This document shows, one piece after another, positions 1-10,079 of a DNA stretch of 64,000 nucleotides (position 1 is its first letter; each line of letters begins with the position of its first letter). Source of the DNA: Rheinheimera sp. MM224 (GTDB lineage Bacteria > Pseudomonadota > Gammaproteobacteria > Enterobacterales > Alteromonadaceae); assembly GCF_947090785.1 (NCBI RefSeq), contig NZ_OX352320.1, positions 1,116,001 through 1,180,000 of the forward strand, given 5' to 3'. The notes beneath the pieces were generated by a model. That model was not told the origin of the DNA, searched no databases, and saw nothing but the letters and a program-made list of their open reading frames with translations. A program made the position numbers and the translations under genes.

Positions 1-33
1 TGCGTCGGTAATTTGCGGATTAACAATACTCAT
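1..33 (-). CDS. Partial CDS, probable RebB-family (R-body) protein N-terminus
   Basis: Eleven codons remain before the window edge, encoding MSIVNPQITDA. A GGAG ribosome-binding site lies just upstream on the minus strand. Proteins of the RebB family (R-body assembly, refractile ribbons) typically begin with a similar VNxQITDAVTQ stretch, and that is the only basis for the name. Only the N-terminus is visible, so length, intactness and neighbouring reb genes cannot be judged. Confidence 0.45.
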   Translation of the reverse strand, partial: MSIVNPQITDA

Positions 34-246
34 GATTTCTCCAGTTGGTGTTTCGGATGTTACTTATCAAAAGCTGTTTTTTGCATAACTGATTCATTTG
101 CCCTGATCAATTCTGAGTGTTCAGTGACTGGCGGGCAGCTAAGACTATAGGTTGTAGTTGATATAGGTGCAAATTAGGCGGTAATACAGAAGGGTTTTCC
201 GTTATAGGTATTCATTCGTGGGACTGAAAATTTCTCTGCTCATTAG

Positions 247-275
247 TTGACAGGCTATTAATCATACAATAGCAT
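247..275 (+). promoter_or_regulatory. Candidate sigma70 promoter for the TonB receptor gene
   Basis: TTGACA at 247-252 and TAGCAT at 270-275 are separated by 17 bases. The -35 box is perfect and the -10 box is weak. The site lies about 90 bases before the chosen start codon at 367. The remainder of the 333-base gap (34-366) shows no gene; it must also hold the promoter of the leftward gene at the edge. Confidence 0.4.
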
Positions 276-366
276 GATTTGAGAAATGATAAAAAAATGC
301 CTCGAAGGTCTGCTGTGTTTTGGCCGGGAAGGTGTAATAAAACCACGACAAGGGGAGAAGAAGCTC

Positions 367-3195
367 ATGTTTAAGCGATCCGTCTTAAGCAGTGCGGTGT
401 CTATGGCTATTGTTCTGTTAAGCCAGCCAGTTACTGCAGCGCAAGAAGATAACAAAGCAACAGAATTAGAAATAATTGAAGTGAAAGGCATTCGTGGCAG
501 CCTGAATAAGGCGCTGGGTGTCAAACGTCACAACGAACAAATAGTTGACGCCATAGTGGCAGAAGATATCGGCAAGTTTCCGGATAACAACGTGGTTGAA
601 TCACTGCAACGTGTTACTGGTGTGCAGGTAACCAATCGTCAATCGGGAGAAATAGCAGCGGTCTCTATTCGTGGTTTAAGTGACATCACCACTACAGTCA
701 ATGGCCGCAATATTTTTACTGCATCGGGCACAGCTGTTGCTCTGCAGGATATCCCTGCCAGTTTATTAAAACAGGTCGACGTGTATAAAACCCGTTCTGC
801 CAGTCAGATTGAAAGTGGCATTGCAGGCTCTATCGATGTAAAAACCCACAGGCCTTTTGATTTTGACGGCGCTAAGTTTATTGCCAATGCCCGAGGTATT
901 TATACCGAACAAAATGAAGAAATTAATCCCACCTTCAGCGCTTTAGCCAGCAACAACTGGGAGTTGGATTCTGGTCAGTTTGGTGCCTTGGTGAATATCT
1001 CTTATTCCAGAATGCGTTATCGTGATCAAAGTGTGACTGCAGGCGCTATGGTTCCTTTTATGACGGCGAATCCTACTGCACCTTTTACACCCTATGAACG
1101 GGTATGGCCTGAAACTGATGGTGTAGTTGAAAATCCAATCTGGCAAGCGGGTTTGCTCAATGGTTTACCTTCCGCAGCAGGTTCAACTTTTAATGTCAAT
1201 GGAATTGCTACACCTTATATGTTGGGCCGCGATGCTATTTTCCAGAGCGACTATAACGGTAAACGTGAGCGTCCTGCGGCGAATATTTCTTTGCAGTTTG
1301 CGCCCAATGAAAAGTCTGAATATGTGTTTGAGTCGTTTTATAACGGTTTCCGTAACGAAGGTTTTAACAGTTTGTTGTTCTCTTTTGCTGACGCGTGGGG
1401 TAGTTATGAAAATATGACACCCTCTCAGGCCGCTGCTTCTGCCAACGTGGTATTTCATCCCGGCACCAATATTGTGAAATCCCGTTCTGTAAATGACCCA
1501 TGGGTTTTTACCAGCGGTGATTTATCTACAGGTAAAACTGATAGTTATCTGCATGCCTTTGGTGGAAAGTGGGAATTGTCGGATGTAATGACGCTGAAAT
1601 CTGAACTTGTATATCAGGACAGTGAATACAGCAGCGACTTTTTTGCTATGCGTTTTGTCCGTCCTGGCAATAACTACAAGCTTAATGTCGACTTTAATGA
1701 AAATGGTGGTATTCCGGGCTTCAACTTTGAAGACAATCCTGCAACGGCCGCTGTAGATGAATCCAGTATGGCCGATCCATCCGCGTATCGGACTGATAGT
1801 ATGTATGACAATGCCAACAGCGATGTAGGTGATGCTGTTACTTTTACCTCAGATTTAACCTACGCTATGGATGGTTTTTTCACCACAGTGGAAACTGGTG
1901 TACGTTATGACAAACGTGGTGCTACCACCTCCTTTAGCCGTCAGGATCGCTGCTGCGGCGGTGCTGTGAATGTTGGCACTATTGATGGTCTTGCTTCAAT
2001 CAACAGTGGATTTATGGATGGTGAAGCTCAGGTTCCAGGGTCGTGGGCTGTCGCGAATGGCTATTACATTCGTGATAATGCCGACCAGTTCCGAACTATG
2101 TACGGCATGAATAAGCTGGATTTACAGCGTTCTTTTGATATAGACGCCACCACTTTATCTTTGTATTTGCAGAGCAAATTTGAAACTGAAGTGGCGGGCC
2201 GAGTGTTAAATGGTGAAATTGGTGCCCGTTATACCGGCATAGATACAGATTCAATGTTCTGGCAGGAAAGCGCGCCAGGTACAGTTCAGCCTTCCACTGC
2301 AGGCGAAAGCAAAACCCGTAAAATTCTGCCAAGTCTGAGTATGCGTTATCAGTTAACGGACGATCTGCAGGCCCGCGCCGCTTATACCGAAACTTTACGT
2401 TATCCGGGCTTTGGTGATTTAAATCCGTTGATCATCTATAACGAAGACGTGACAGGTATAGGTTATGGCACTGCTGGTGGCGGTAATCCGGATTTAAAAC
2501 CTACAGAGTCCAAAAACTACGATCTGTCATTGGAGTGGTATTTTGCCGAATCCAGCTCACTGTACGGTACTTTGTTCAAACGTGATATTGATGGTTTTGT
2601 TGTCGGCTTCCGCCGATCTGTCACAGCGCCAAAATCAGCGACAGATCCAACACCTTACAAGTTTGTGCTGACGCAGCCATACAACGCCTCTAATGGCGAG
2701 TTGTCAGGTGCTGAAATTGGTTTAGTCTGGTTCCCTGACTATTTACCACAAGCTTTGGATGGTTTTGGTGTGCAGGCCAGTTATACCCGCTTGTCCTCAC
2801 AACAAACTACACCTGACACCAATAGTGAAGGCGAAATCACTGGCTACAAAGATACCGATCTGTTCGGCGTGTCTGATTCGTCTTACAGCGTAGTGCTGGC
2901 CTATGACAAAAACGATCTGGGCATGAGATTATCTTACTCCTGGCGTGAAGGTTTCCTGGCTAACTATGAGGCGGCTTTGTTTGCTAACCCTTTAGAAATG
3001 CGTCGCAAGTCTGAAGCCAGTATGGACTTCCAGTTAAGCTACAAACTGACAGAACAGTTTGAAGTGACACTGGATGGTACTAACCTGACCAACGAACTGT
3101 ATCAGAGCTACTATGGCAATAATGCCACTACAGGCAACTTTGGTACCGCCTTGTACAGCCGCACTTTTGCTCTAGGTGTTCGCTACAGCATGTAA
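367..3195 (+). CDS. TonB-dependent receptor (TonB-Xanth-Caul type)
   Basis: Outer-membrane active transporter of about 942 residues. ATG 367 is chosen over the in-frame ATG 286 because a strong AGGGGAG precedes it and the product then begins with a signal peptide (MFKRSVLSSAV, cleaved near VTAAQ). A plug domain follows, with the IVAEDIGKFPD, LQRVTGVQ and SIRGL blocks typical of the large receptor subfamily of Xanthomonas, Caulobacter and Alteromonadales. The protein ends in an aromatic beta-signal (FALGVRYSM). Members of this subfamily commonly import oligosaccharides or other plant and algal compounds, but the substrate cannot be read from the sequence. It stands alone, followed by a terminator. 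Confidence 0.9.
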   Translation: MFKRSVLSSAVSMAIVLLSQPVTAAQEDNKATELEIIEVKGIRGSLNKALGVKRHNEQIVDAIVAEDIGKFPDNNVVESLQRVTGVQVTNRQSGEIAAVSIRGLSDITTTVNGRNIFTASGTAVALQDIPASLLKQVDVYKTRSASQIESGIAGSIDVKTHRPFDFDGAKFIANARGIYTEQNEEINPTFSALASNNWELDSGQFGALVNISYSRMRYRDQSVTAGAMVPFMTANPTAPFTPYERVWPETDGVVENPIWQAGLLNGLPSAAGSTFNVNGIATPYMLGRDAIFQSDYNGKRERPAANISLQFAPNEKSEYVFESFYNGFRNEGFNSLLFSFADAWGSYENMTPSQAAASANVVFHPGTNIVKSRSVNDPWVFTSGDLSTGKTDSYLHAFGGKWELSDVMTLKSELVYQDSEYSSDFFAMRFVRPGNNYKLNVDFNENGGIPGFNFEDNPATAAVDESSMADPSAYRTDSMYDNANSDVGDAVTFTSDLTYAMDGFFTTVETGVRYDKRGATTSFSRQDRCCGGAVNVGTIDGLASINSGFMDGEAQVPGSWAVANGYYIRDNADQFRTMYGMNKLDLQRSFDIDATTLSLYLQSKFETEVAGRVLNGEIGARYTGIDTDSMFWQESAPGTVQPSTAGESKTRKILPSLSMRYQLTDDLQARAAYTETLRYPGFGDLNPLIIYNEDVTGIGYGTAGGGNPDLKPTESKNYDLSLEWYFAESSSLYGTLFKRDIDGFVVGFRRSVTAPKSATDPTPYKFVLTQPYNASNGELSGAEIGLVWFPDYLPQALDGFGVQASYTRLSSQQTTPDTNSEGEITGYKDTDLFGVSDSSYSVVLAYDKNDLGMRLSYSWREGFLANYEAALFANPLEMRRKSEASMDFQLSYKLTEQFEVTLDGTNLTNELYQSYYGNNATTGNFGTALYSRTFALGVRYSM

Positions 3196-3218
3196 GTCAA
3201 CTGCATAAATGAAACATC

Positions 3219-3250
3219 AAAACACCGGACTTAGTGCCGGTGTTTTTGTT
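3219..3250 (+). terminator. Rho-independent terminator after the TonB receptor
   Basis: Perfect 10-bp stem AAAACACCGG/CCGGTGTTTT with an 8-base loop, followed by a T-rich run, 24 bases after the stop codon. Confidence 0.85.
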
Positions 3251-3278
3251 TACGCAGGAAAAATCAGAAACCATAGCT

Positions 3279-3318
3279 CTAACAAATTAACTGGGTTCTG
3301 ACTGTATTAATTTGTTAG
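3279..3318. repeat. 12-bp perfect inverted repeat upstream of the GGDEF-EAL gene
   Basis: CTAACAAATTAA (3279-3290) is repeated as TTAATTTGTTAG (3307-3318) with a 16-base spacer. It lies about 90 bases before the GGDEF-EAL start and after the previous terminator. This position fits an operator or a leader hairpin. There is no T-run after it, so it is not a terminator. Confidence 0.45.
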
Positions 3319-3409
3319 CAGTCTGGTATTCTGATTATTCATCCTGGTATTGCAGGTTTTATCGTTTCCCGAAACGGTATGGTGTTGGAATGCAGAAGCA
3401 AGGCATGAT

Positions 3410-5275
3410 ATGAAGCAGTGGACCTTATTTGAATTTTCAGCAGGTTCTGATGGCACCTTAGTCACAGGCATGCGATTGAAGCGACTAAAACAAGTGGTCT
3501 GGATATGCCTTGTGGCTGTTCTGTGTGGTGCTTTGTTCTCTGGTCCTTTGTCTACGGCTATTTTGTTGGTAGCTGCAGTTGCTTTAGTTTCCACGCTTTT
3601 GCTATTGCAGCAAGGGAAAGTCCGGTTTGCTACCGCAAGCTTATTGTGGCTGCTGACGTTAATGATCAGCAGTCTGATCAGTATCAACTTAGGTATTTTT
3701 GACTTGATGCTGCTTGGGTATCCGCTGGTGCTGGCTTATGCCGCTATGTACAGCGATCGGCGTTTTTACTTACAGTTATTTGGTTTTATTCTGCTGTTTT
3801 GTTCTGCTCTGGCGTTAGCCACTTTGTATGGTTGGCTGGAATTTAGCCCGCCAAGACCGACTTTCAACTCTTTTATCACCTTAAATATTTTATTGTTGGT
3901 CAGTGGTTTAACCATGAGGCTGATTGCCCGCGATACCAAAGATGTGCTGCTGCAGTTAAAGCAGGAAAATGAAAGGGTAGTGGCCTCTCAGCTGGAAATT
4001 CAGCGATTGGCTCAACATGACCCTCTGACAGGGCTGGTGAACCGAACTCAATGTGAACTTGGTTTTCGACGTGCCATAGCCAATAGCACACAGCAGTCTG
4101 TGGCTTTGTTATTTATTGATTTAGATAACTTCAAACCTATTAACGATGCACTAGGGCATCAGGCCGGTGATGAAGTACTGCAAAAGCTGGCTTCTTTGTT
4201 ACAGCAGCAATTATCAGAGCAGGATGTACTGAGTCGCTTTGGTGGCGATGAGTTTGTGGTGATTTTAAGCCAGTGGCAAGATTTCGCACAACTGGAACAA
4301 CGTATCCGCAATTTATTGCAAAGCTGTCAGCAGGAGTTTTTAGTGCAGCAGCATAAAATCCAGCTGTCGGCTTCTATCGGTGTCACCTTGTCACCTGCAG
4401 ATGGTACAGATTTTCATCTGCTATGCAAAAAAGCAGATACAGCAATGTATCAGGCGAAGAAGATGGGGCGTAACAGGTTTTGCTGGTATCAGGCCGAGAT
4501 GGAACAGCAGCAGCTGGATAAATTTAACCTGATGATGCGTTTACGTGTTGCGGTAAAACAACAGCTTTTTACAGTGGCTTATCAACCAACTTATGATTTA
4601 AAAACCAACACCATCAGTGGTGCTGAGGCTTTATTACGCTGGACTGACGTAGAGTTAGGTGCCATTCCGCCCGATGTGTTTATACCTCTGGCTGAGGAGA
4701 CAGGCTTAATTCAGGAGCTTGGCTTATTTGTACTGCAGCGCGCTTGTGCTCAGGCTATGTTATGGCAACAGTCGGGTTTTGCTTTAGGTATTGCTGTCAA
4801 TATTTCGGCTATGCAGTTTAAGCAAGCTGACTTACCAGCAGTAGTAACACAAGTACTCAATGACACAGGCTTGGCTGCACATTTGTTGGAGCTGGAGCTG
4901 ACAGAATCTGTACTAATTGATGACACGGCTTTGGTGAAACAACAAATTGAGCAGTTGTCCGCCTTGGGCGTACGTTTTGCTATTGATGATTTTGGTACTG
5001 GTTATTCTAATCTTGGTTATTTAAGCCAGTTTAGCCTGAGCAGTTTAAAAATAGACCGCTCCTTTGTCGCCCGTATCGGGCAAAACGACAAAGACCTCGC
5101 CTTAGTGAACGGTATTATTCAACTGGCAACCAGCTTAGGTTTGCATACAGTGGCTGAAGGGGTGGAAGACAATCAAAGTCTGGTATTACTGCAGCAGGCA
5201 GGTTGTAGCTGTGCTCAGGGGTACTTATGGTCAAAAGCTGTATCACCACAAGAATTTGAATCGCTATTATCTTAA
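3410..5275 (+). CDS. Membrane-bound GGDEF-EAL protein (c-di-GMP turnover)
   Basis: About 621 residues. Roughly six hydrophobic segments occupy residues 20-170, followed by a GGDEF domain with an intact FGGDEF motif (278-282) and an EAL domain with EALLRW (406-411) and DDFGTGYS. Both domains keep their signature residues, so the protein could synthesise and/or degrade cyclic-di-GMP at the inner membrane; which activity dominates cannot be told. ATG 3410 has an AAGG upstream; an in-frame TTG at 3350 would add 20 residues that do not look like a signal sequence. It is a single-gene unit with a bidirectional terminator behind it. Confidence 0.88.
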   Translation: MKQWTLFEFSAGSDGTLVTGMRLKRLKQVVWICLVAVLCGALFSGPLSTAILLVAAVALVSTLLLLQQGKVRFATASLLWLLTLMISSLISINLGIFDLMLLGYPLVLAYAAMYSDRRFYLQLFGFILLFCSALALATLYGWLEFSPPRPTFNSFITLNILLLVSGLTMRLIARDTKDVLLQLKQENERVVASQLEIQRLAQHDPLTGLVNRTQCELGFRRAIANSTQQSVALLFIDLDNFKPINDALGHQAGDEVLQKLASLLQQQLSEQDVLSRFGGDEFVVILSQWQDFAQLEQRIRNLLQSCQQEFLVQQHKIQLSASIGVTLSPADGTDFHLLCKKADTAMYQAKKMGRNRFCWYQAEMEQQQLDKFNLMMRLRVAVKQQLFTVAYQPTYDLKTNTISGAEALLRWTDVELGAIPPDVFIPLAEETGLIQELGLFVLQRACAQAMLWQQSGFALGIAVNISAMQFKQADLPAVVTQVLNDTGLAAHLLELELTESVLIDDTALVKQQIEQLSALGVRFAIDDFGTGYSNLGYLSQFSLSSLKIDRSFVARIGQNDKDLALVNGIIQLATSLGLHTVAEGVEDNQSLVLLQQAGCSCAQGYLWSKAVSPQEFESLLS

Positions 5276-5276
5276 T

Positions 5277-5303
5277 AAAAAGGGCTAACTTGTGTTAGCC
5301 CTT
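5277..5303. terminator. Bidirectional terminator between converging genes
   Basis: Perfect 10-bp stem AAGGGCTAAC/GTTAGCCCTT around TTGT. The A-run on its left gives a T-run for the leftward RND gene. The T-tract for the rightward gene is weaker (CTTCGTT). The stem is the same as in the terminator at 63732. Confidence 0.8.
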
Positions 5304-5320
5304 CGTTGAACCAGACGATG

Positions 5321-8300
5321 TTAAGCCGGTTTCACCTGATGGTCTTCTTCGTCATCCTCTTCATCTATCACCTTGTCATGACTGTGATCTTTTGCGATCA
5401 GCATATAGACAGAAGGTAAGACAAAAAGCGTCATCAGAGTACCAATGGTCATACCCAGCACCAAGACTATACCTATAGAGTTACGGGCCGCAGCGCCTGC
5501 ACCTTCGGCAAAGATCAGCGGAGTGTGACCTGCGATAGTCGCGATACTGGTCATCATCACAGGGCGTAAACGCAACACTGAAGCTTCACGAATGGCGTCC
5601 AGCTTGGATTTGCCTTGTTCCTGCAGCTTATTAGCAAATTCCACCACCAGAATACCGTTACGCGCAATCAAACCTATCAGTGTGACTAACCCCACCTGCG
5701 AATAGATATTGAGCGTACTGGTAAAACCGTCGGTGAAAAATGGCATAGGAGCCGGGATTTTCAGGAAGGTAAAGACTAGCGCACCAAACAGAGCCAGAGG
5801 CACCGAACCTAACAAAATAACGATAGGGTCACGGAAGCTGTTGTATTGAGCCGCCAGCACCAGGAAAATCATAGTCACGGCCAGAGTAAAGGCCGGCAGG
5901 AAGGTATTGCCTTCACGTTTTAACTGACGGGATTCACCTGTGTAATCAATAGAATAACTACTTGGCAGTAACTTTTTCGCTTCAGTTTCGAGGAAGGTTA
6001 AAGTTTCATCCAATGGTTTAATAGTCACACCACTGATTTTCACTGCGTTCAGTTGCTGCATACGGTTGATACTGCGTGGCACAGTGCTGTGCGTCAGGCT
6101 GGCGATTTGATCGACCCGTATCATCTGATCCTGCGGACCTTTGATATAGAGGTTGGTTAAATCATCAGGTGTTAAACGCTCCATCCGTTTCACTTGTGGC
6201 ACTACTTTGTAGCTTTGGCCTGACATGTTAAAACGATTGACGTAACCGCCGCCTAACAAGGTGCCTAAATCCTGCACTACGTCCCGCATATTCAGGCCTA
6301 AATCGGCCACTTTGTCGCGGTCGATGTTCAGCTGATACTCCGGCTGATCCACTTTCATATCAATGACTTGGAACGGGAATATGCCACTTTCACGCATCAC
6401 TTTTTCCAGTTTTAATGCATAGTCATAAATCTCTTTAGATTCAGCGGTAGAAGCAATGACAAACTCAACCGGGAAATTACCACCACCAGGTAACGAAGGT
6501 GGAGTAATAGGTAATATCCGTACCCCTGAAATTTGCGCCAGCTTTTGCTGTACTTCCGGCATCACTTCAAACACGGTGCGTTCACGTTCTGACCAGGGTT
6601 TGGTGACCATGCCGCCAAAACCACCGGTAGGGAAGGTGATCTGGAAGGTAAAGTCGGTTTCTGGCACTGACATAAAAGCTTCGTTGACGTATTTGCCGTA
6701 ATAAGACGACTGATCGACTGTCGCATTGGCTGGTGAGTCAACAATACCGAAGATAACGCCCTGATCTTCCACAGGCGCCAACTCTTTGGGTGACATGCTA
6801 TACAAAGGTACACAGAGCAGCATGATGCCAATCCAGAACACATAGACACCGGATCTGTTATTTAAACTGCTTTCCAGTTTACGGCTGTAGAAATGCTGGA
6901 AGCGGTTGAAAATAGCATCCAGTGGCGCTTTGTTGCTGGTGTGAGGTTTTAACATACGCGATGCCATCATAGGCGACAGCGTAATAGCTACTATAGCGGA
7001 AATAGCCACGGCACCCGCCAGTGTAATAGCAAACTCGCGGAACAAAGTACCGGTTAAACCACCTTGCAAACCTATAGGCACATACACCGAAATCAGCGTT
7101 ACTGTCATCGCAATAATAGGGCCACCCAGTTCGCGGGCTGCGACTAATGCTGCTTTGAATGGCTTCAGGCCGTTTTGAATATGGCGTTCAATGTTCTCCA
7201 CCATAACGATGGCGTCATCCACCACCAGACCCACAGACAACACGATCGACAACAAGGTCAGCAGGTTTAATGAGAAGCCAAAGACTTTCATAATAAACAT
7301 GGCACCAATCAGTGACAGCGGTATGGCAATAATAGGAATAAGCACCGAGCGGCTGAAACCCAAAAACAGGAAGATGACTACGACGATAATCAGTAAAGTT
7401 TCAGCCAGCGTTTTTACAACATCATCAATAGCAGCTTCAATGTATTTAGTGGCGTCGTAAGACACTTCACCTGTTAAACCACTGGGCAAGTCAGCTTTAA
7501 TCAGTTCCATCTCTTTGGTGACGGCTTTAATCACATCCAGAGAGTTGGCGTTAGGCGCGACAAATACACCCATAAATACTGCGGTTTCGCCTGAGTAGTT
7601 AACGTCCGTGTTGTAATCATCAGCGCCTAAAACCACATCAGCTACGTCAGATAAACGCACAATACCTTCGCCATTCTGGCGTAAAATCATGCGTTTAAAC
7701 TCGTCCACACCTTTCATATCTGTGTTGGCGCGTAAATTTACCTGAGTGTAAGCACCACGGGTCTGGCCTATAGTGGCCTGAATATTATTGTCAGTCAGCG
7801 CTGTACGCACGTCTGAGGCGGTAATACCTAAAGCCGCCATACGTTCTGGTTTAAGCCAGACACGCATTGCGAAGGTACGGCCACCGAGAATATCTGCTTT
7901 TTGCACACCACTAATGGCAATTAAACGAGGTTGCACTGAGCGGGTTAAAAACTCAGTGATCTGGTTTTGCTCCAGAATATCTGAGCTAAAGCTTAAGTAA
8001 GCCGCGGCAAACTGACTGTCGGCAGCTTCGATAGCAATAGCTGGCACTTCGGCTTCAGGGGGTAAATCACCACGCACCTGATTCACCTTGGCGCTGATTT
8101 CTGTCATCGCTTTGAGTGGGTCATAGTTCAGATGCAAATGTGCTATTACGGTTGATACGCCCATGGTGCTTTGTGATTCGATGTAGTCGATACCACCAGC
8201 TGAGGCTATAGCACGCTCTATAGGAGTGGTAATAAAACCACGGACTAAGTCAGCGTTGGCACCTATATAAGCTGTGGTAATTCTTATTACAGCTATATCT

Positions 8301-8419
8301 GAACGTGGGTACTGTCGTACCGTCATATTGCTCATCGACTGGAAACCAGCCAGCAATATCAGCAGGCTGACCACTATAGCCAGCACAGGCTTTTTAATAA
8401 AAATATCGGTAAAATTCAT
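5321..8419 (-). CDS. RND multidrug efflux permease (HAE1 family)
   Basis: Inner-membrane proton-driven pump of 1032 residues, the usual length for AcrB/MexB relatives. It begins with the canonical short cytoplasmic stretch and first helix (NFTDIFIKKPVLAIVV). The repeated RND motifs are visible, including GxxxDDAIVMVEN in the fourth-helix region (VGLVVDDAIVMVENIERH), which carries the two conserved proton-relay aspartates. The C-terminus is acidic and cytoplasmic (DEEDDEED). The adaptor gene precedes it in the same direction with a 55-base gap, so the two form a pump operon. No outer-membrane channel gene is present, so it presumably uses a TolC-type protein encoded elsewhere. The substrate is unknown. 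Confidence 0.92.
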   Translation of the reverse strand: MNFTDIFIKKPVLAIVVSLLILLAGFQSMSNMTVRQYPRSDIAVIRITTAYIGANADLVRGFITTPIERAIASAGGIDYIESQSTMGVSTVIAHLHLNYDPLKAMTEISAKVNQVRGDLPPEAEVPAIAIEAADSQFAAAYLSFSSDILEQNQITEFLTRSVQPRLIAISGVQKADILGGRTFAMRVWLKPERMAALGITASDVRTALTDNNIQATIGQTRGAYTQVNLRANTDMKGVDEFKRMILRQNGEGIVRLSDVADVVLGADDYNTDVNYSGETAVFMGVFVAPNANSLDVIKAVTKEMELIKADLPSGLTGEVSYDATKYIEAAIDDVVKTLAETLLIIVVVIFLFLGFSRSVLIPIIAIPLSLIGAMFIMKVFGFSLNLLTLLSIVLSVGLVVDDAIVMVENIERHIQNGLKPFKAALVAARELGGPIIAMTVTLISVYVPIGLQGGLTGTLFREFAITLAGAVAISAIVAITLSPMMASRMLKPHTSNKAPLDAIFNRFQHFYSRKLESSLNNRSGVYVFWIGIMLLCVPLYSMSPKELAPVEDQGVIFGIVDSPANATVDQSSYYGKYVNEAFMSVPETDFTFQITFPTGGFGGMVTKPWSERERTVFEVMPEVQQKLAQISGVRILPITPPSLPGGGNFPVEFVIASTAESKEIYDYALKLEKVMRESGIFPFQVIDMKVDQPEYQLNIDRDKVADLGLNMRDVVQDLGTLLGGGYVNRFNMSGQSYKVVPQVKRMERLTPDDLTNLYIKGPQDQMIRVDQIASLTHSTVPRSINRMQQLNAVKISGVTIKPLDETLTFLETEAKKLLPSSYSIDYTGESRQLKREGNTFLPAFTLAVTMIFLVLAAQYNSFRDPIVILLGSVPLALFGALVFTFLKIPAPMPFFTDGFTSTLNIYSQVGLVTLIGLIARNGILVVEFANKLQEQGKSKLDAIREASVLRLRPVMMTSIATIAGHTPLIFAEGAGAAARNSIGIVLVLGMTIGTLMTLFVLPSVYMLIAKDHSHDKVIDEEDDEEDHQVKPA

Positions 8420-8474
8420 AATCTGCTCATTCTTAATGGCTGGTGATCAATGATTGCGGTTCGGGTATCGCAAA

Positions 8475-9593
8475 TCAGGTATCAGCTGGTGTTGGCGCAG
8501 CTTTAAATTCTGGTGGCTGAGTTTTGCTCAGCACCACAGCCTGGCCGTTAAACAGCTTAAATGCACCTGCGCTCACCACTTGATCACCGGCTTTTAAGCC
8601 ATCAATCACTTCAACAAAATCACCACGGGCTTTGCCTAAGCGGACAAATTGCTGGCGGGCTTTTAAGCCGCCTTTGTCATCTTTTTCCACCACAAATACA
8701 GTGTCACCAAAAGGAGCGTAAATAACGGCTGTGCTTGGTACCACGAGCAATTGATGTGGCTCTGTTAAAGTCACAGTAGTTGATACCGCCATACCAGGGA
8801 TTAACACGTCAGTGCTGTTATCTAAAATAGACTGCACTATCACATTACGGGTGCTGGTATTAATTTCAGCACCAATAGCACTGATTTCACCTTTGACGAT
8901 CACGGCGCCATCACCGACTGACACCTCAACAGGTAAACCTTTAGTGATTTGAGTCAGCCAGTTTTGCGGTACAGGGAAATTCACCCGTACTTTGTTGGTG
9001 GCTTGCAGTGACACTATGGCAGTACCTGCCTGCAAATCGGTACCTAAGTCGACCTGACGAATACCAATACGACCATCAAAAGGGGCGCGAATGACTTTTT
9101 TCTGTAAAGTAGCCTTTAAGTTGTCTACCTGAGCAGAGGCGCTGTCGAGTTGTTGTTTGGCGTTGTCTAATTCACTTTGAGTGGCAATGTTAGTGCGGCG
9201 TAACTGCACTAACCGGTCGTAACTGGTTTTTGCCAGTTTCAGGCTGGCTTCGGCTGAGCGCAACTGAGCTTGTTCGTTGGTCACGTCCTGCTCAATCAGC
9301 ACTGTGCCCGCCGTCACTTGCTGACCATTGCTGAAGCTGATTTTTTTCACCCGGCCTGGTACTTCAGCTGCAACAACAATACCTTCATCTGCCAGCACTG
9401 TGCCTATAGCATTGTAAGTATTAGGCCAGCTTTGTTGTTCAACACTAAAAGTACTGACATATTCTGGTGGAGGCACAAAAGTTTCGCCTGATGCGATCAT
9501 GGCTGCAATCTGGCCACCTTTGACCCCTGCAAGCACCATAAACACACAGATCAGGCCAAGTACGGCAAACAATATGGATTTAAATCTTTTCAT
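8475..9593 (-). CDS. RND efflux periplasmic adaptor (membrane fusion protein)
   Basis: 372 residues with an N-terminal membrane anchor/signal segment (residues 5-25), a biotinyl-lipoyl-like half (VVAAEVPGRVKKISFSNGQQV) and an alpha-helical hairpin at about 110-160 (QLRSAEASLKLAKTSYDRL). The matching second lipoyl half (VIRAPFDGRIGIRQVDLG) and a beta-barrel domain follow. It links the permease to an outer-membrane channel. It is the first gene of a two-gene operon with the pump. Confidence 0.92.
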   Translation of the reverse strand: MKRFKSILFAVLGLICVFMVLAGVKGGQIAAMIASGETFVPPPEYVSTFSVEQQSWPNTYNAIGTVLADEGIVVAAEVPGRVKKISFSNGQQVTAGTVLIEQDVTNEQAQLRSAEASLKLAKTSYDRLVQLRRTNIATQSELDNAKQQLDSASAQVDNLKATLQKKVIRAPFDGRIGIRQVDLGTDLQAGTAIVSLQATNKVRVNFPVPQNWLTQITKGLPVEVSVGDGAVIVKGEISAIGAEINTSTRNVIVQSILDNSTDVLIPGMAVSTTVTLTEPHQLLVVPSTAVIYAPFGDTVFVVEKDDKGGLKARQQFVRLGKARGDFVEVIDGLKAGDQVVSAGAFKLFNGQAVVLSKTQPPEFKAAPTPADT

Positions 9594-10079
9594 AACAGTA
9601 ACCAGATTAAAAAGTTAATAAGGACCCAAAAGTTTCAGCTTTGGCAATACGACTTCACTGCACTTTCGGATTAGATCCATTGTGAGTGCAACTATCAGAT
9701 TAACTCTTCTGATCTTACACATTACTTACTCACATTCAGCGGGCAGGCTAGTGTGCCACGTTTCTTTATAAATTGTGACGATTAGTCATAAATTAATAAA
9801 AATTTAAGAAAAAGAAGCTGTTGCTTCCCATCTGGCATCAAGCAGTTTCTCTAATTCCATTGTTTACCTTTGTTTTAAACAGCAAAAAAGGCGCAAAAAA
9901 TCGGCAGCTCTAGTGTAGCGAGCAAAAGCGCTTTCACCTATGGTTAAATGAGGTAAATTTGTAACCAAATAACAAAAATGTTAAGGACCAGAGTGAAGTG
10001 AGGGCAGACCACTCTTGTTGGGACAAAAAACAAAGCCACCCGAAGGTGGCTTTACAAAGATAAGCTGAGAACTATTGCA
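9594..10079. other. 486-base intergenic region without a gene
   Basis: It must contain the leftward promoter of the efflux operon and holds the terminator of the M16 protease gene at its right end (10023-10053). The section around 9760-9830 is AT-rich. No ORF with a credible start, RNA gene or repeat was recognised. Confidence 0.5.
10023..10053 (-). terminator. Terminator of the M16 protease gene
   Basis: Perfect 9-bp stem AAAGCCACC/GGTGGCTTT with CGAA loop (10032-10053). Read leftward, a T-rich tract follows. Confidence 0.85.
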
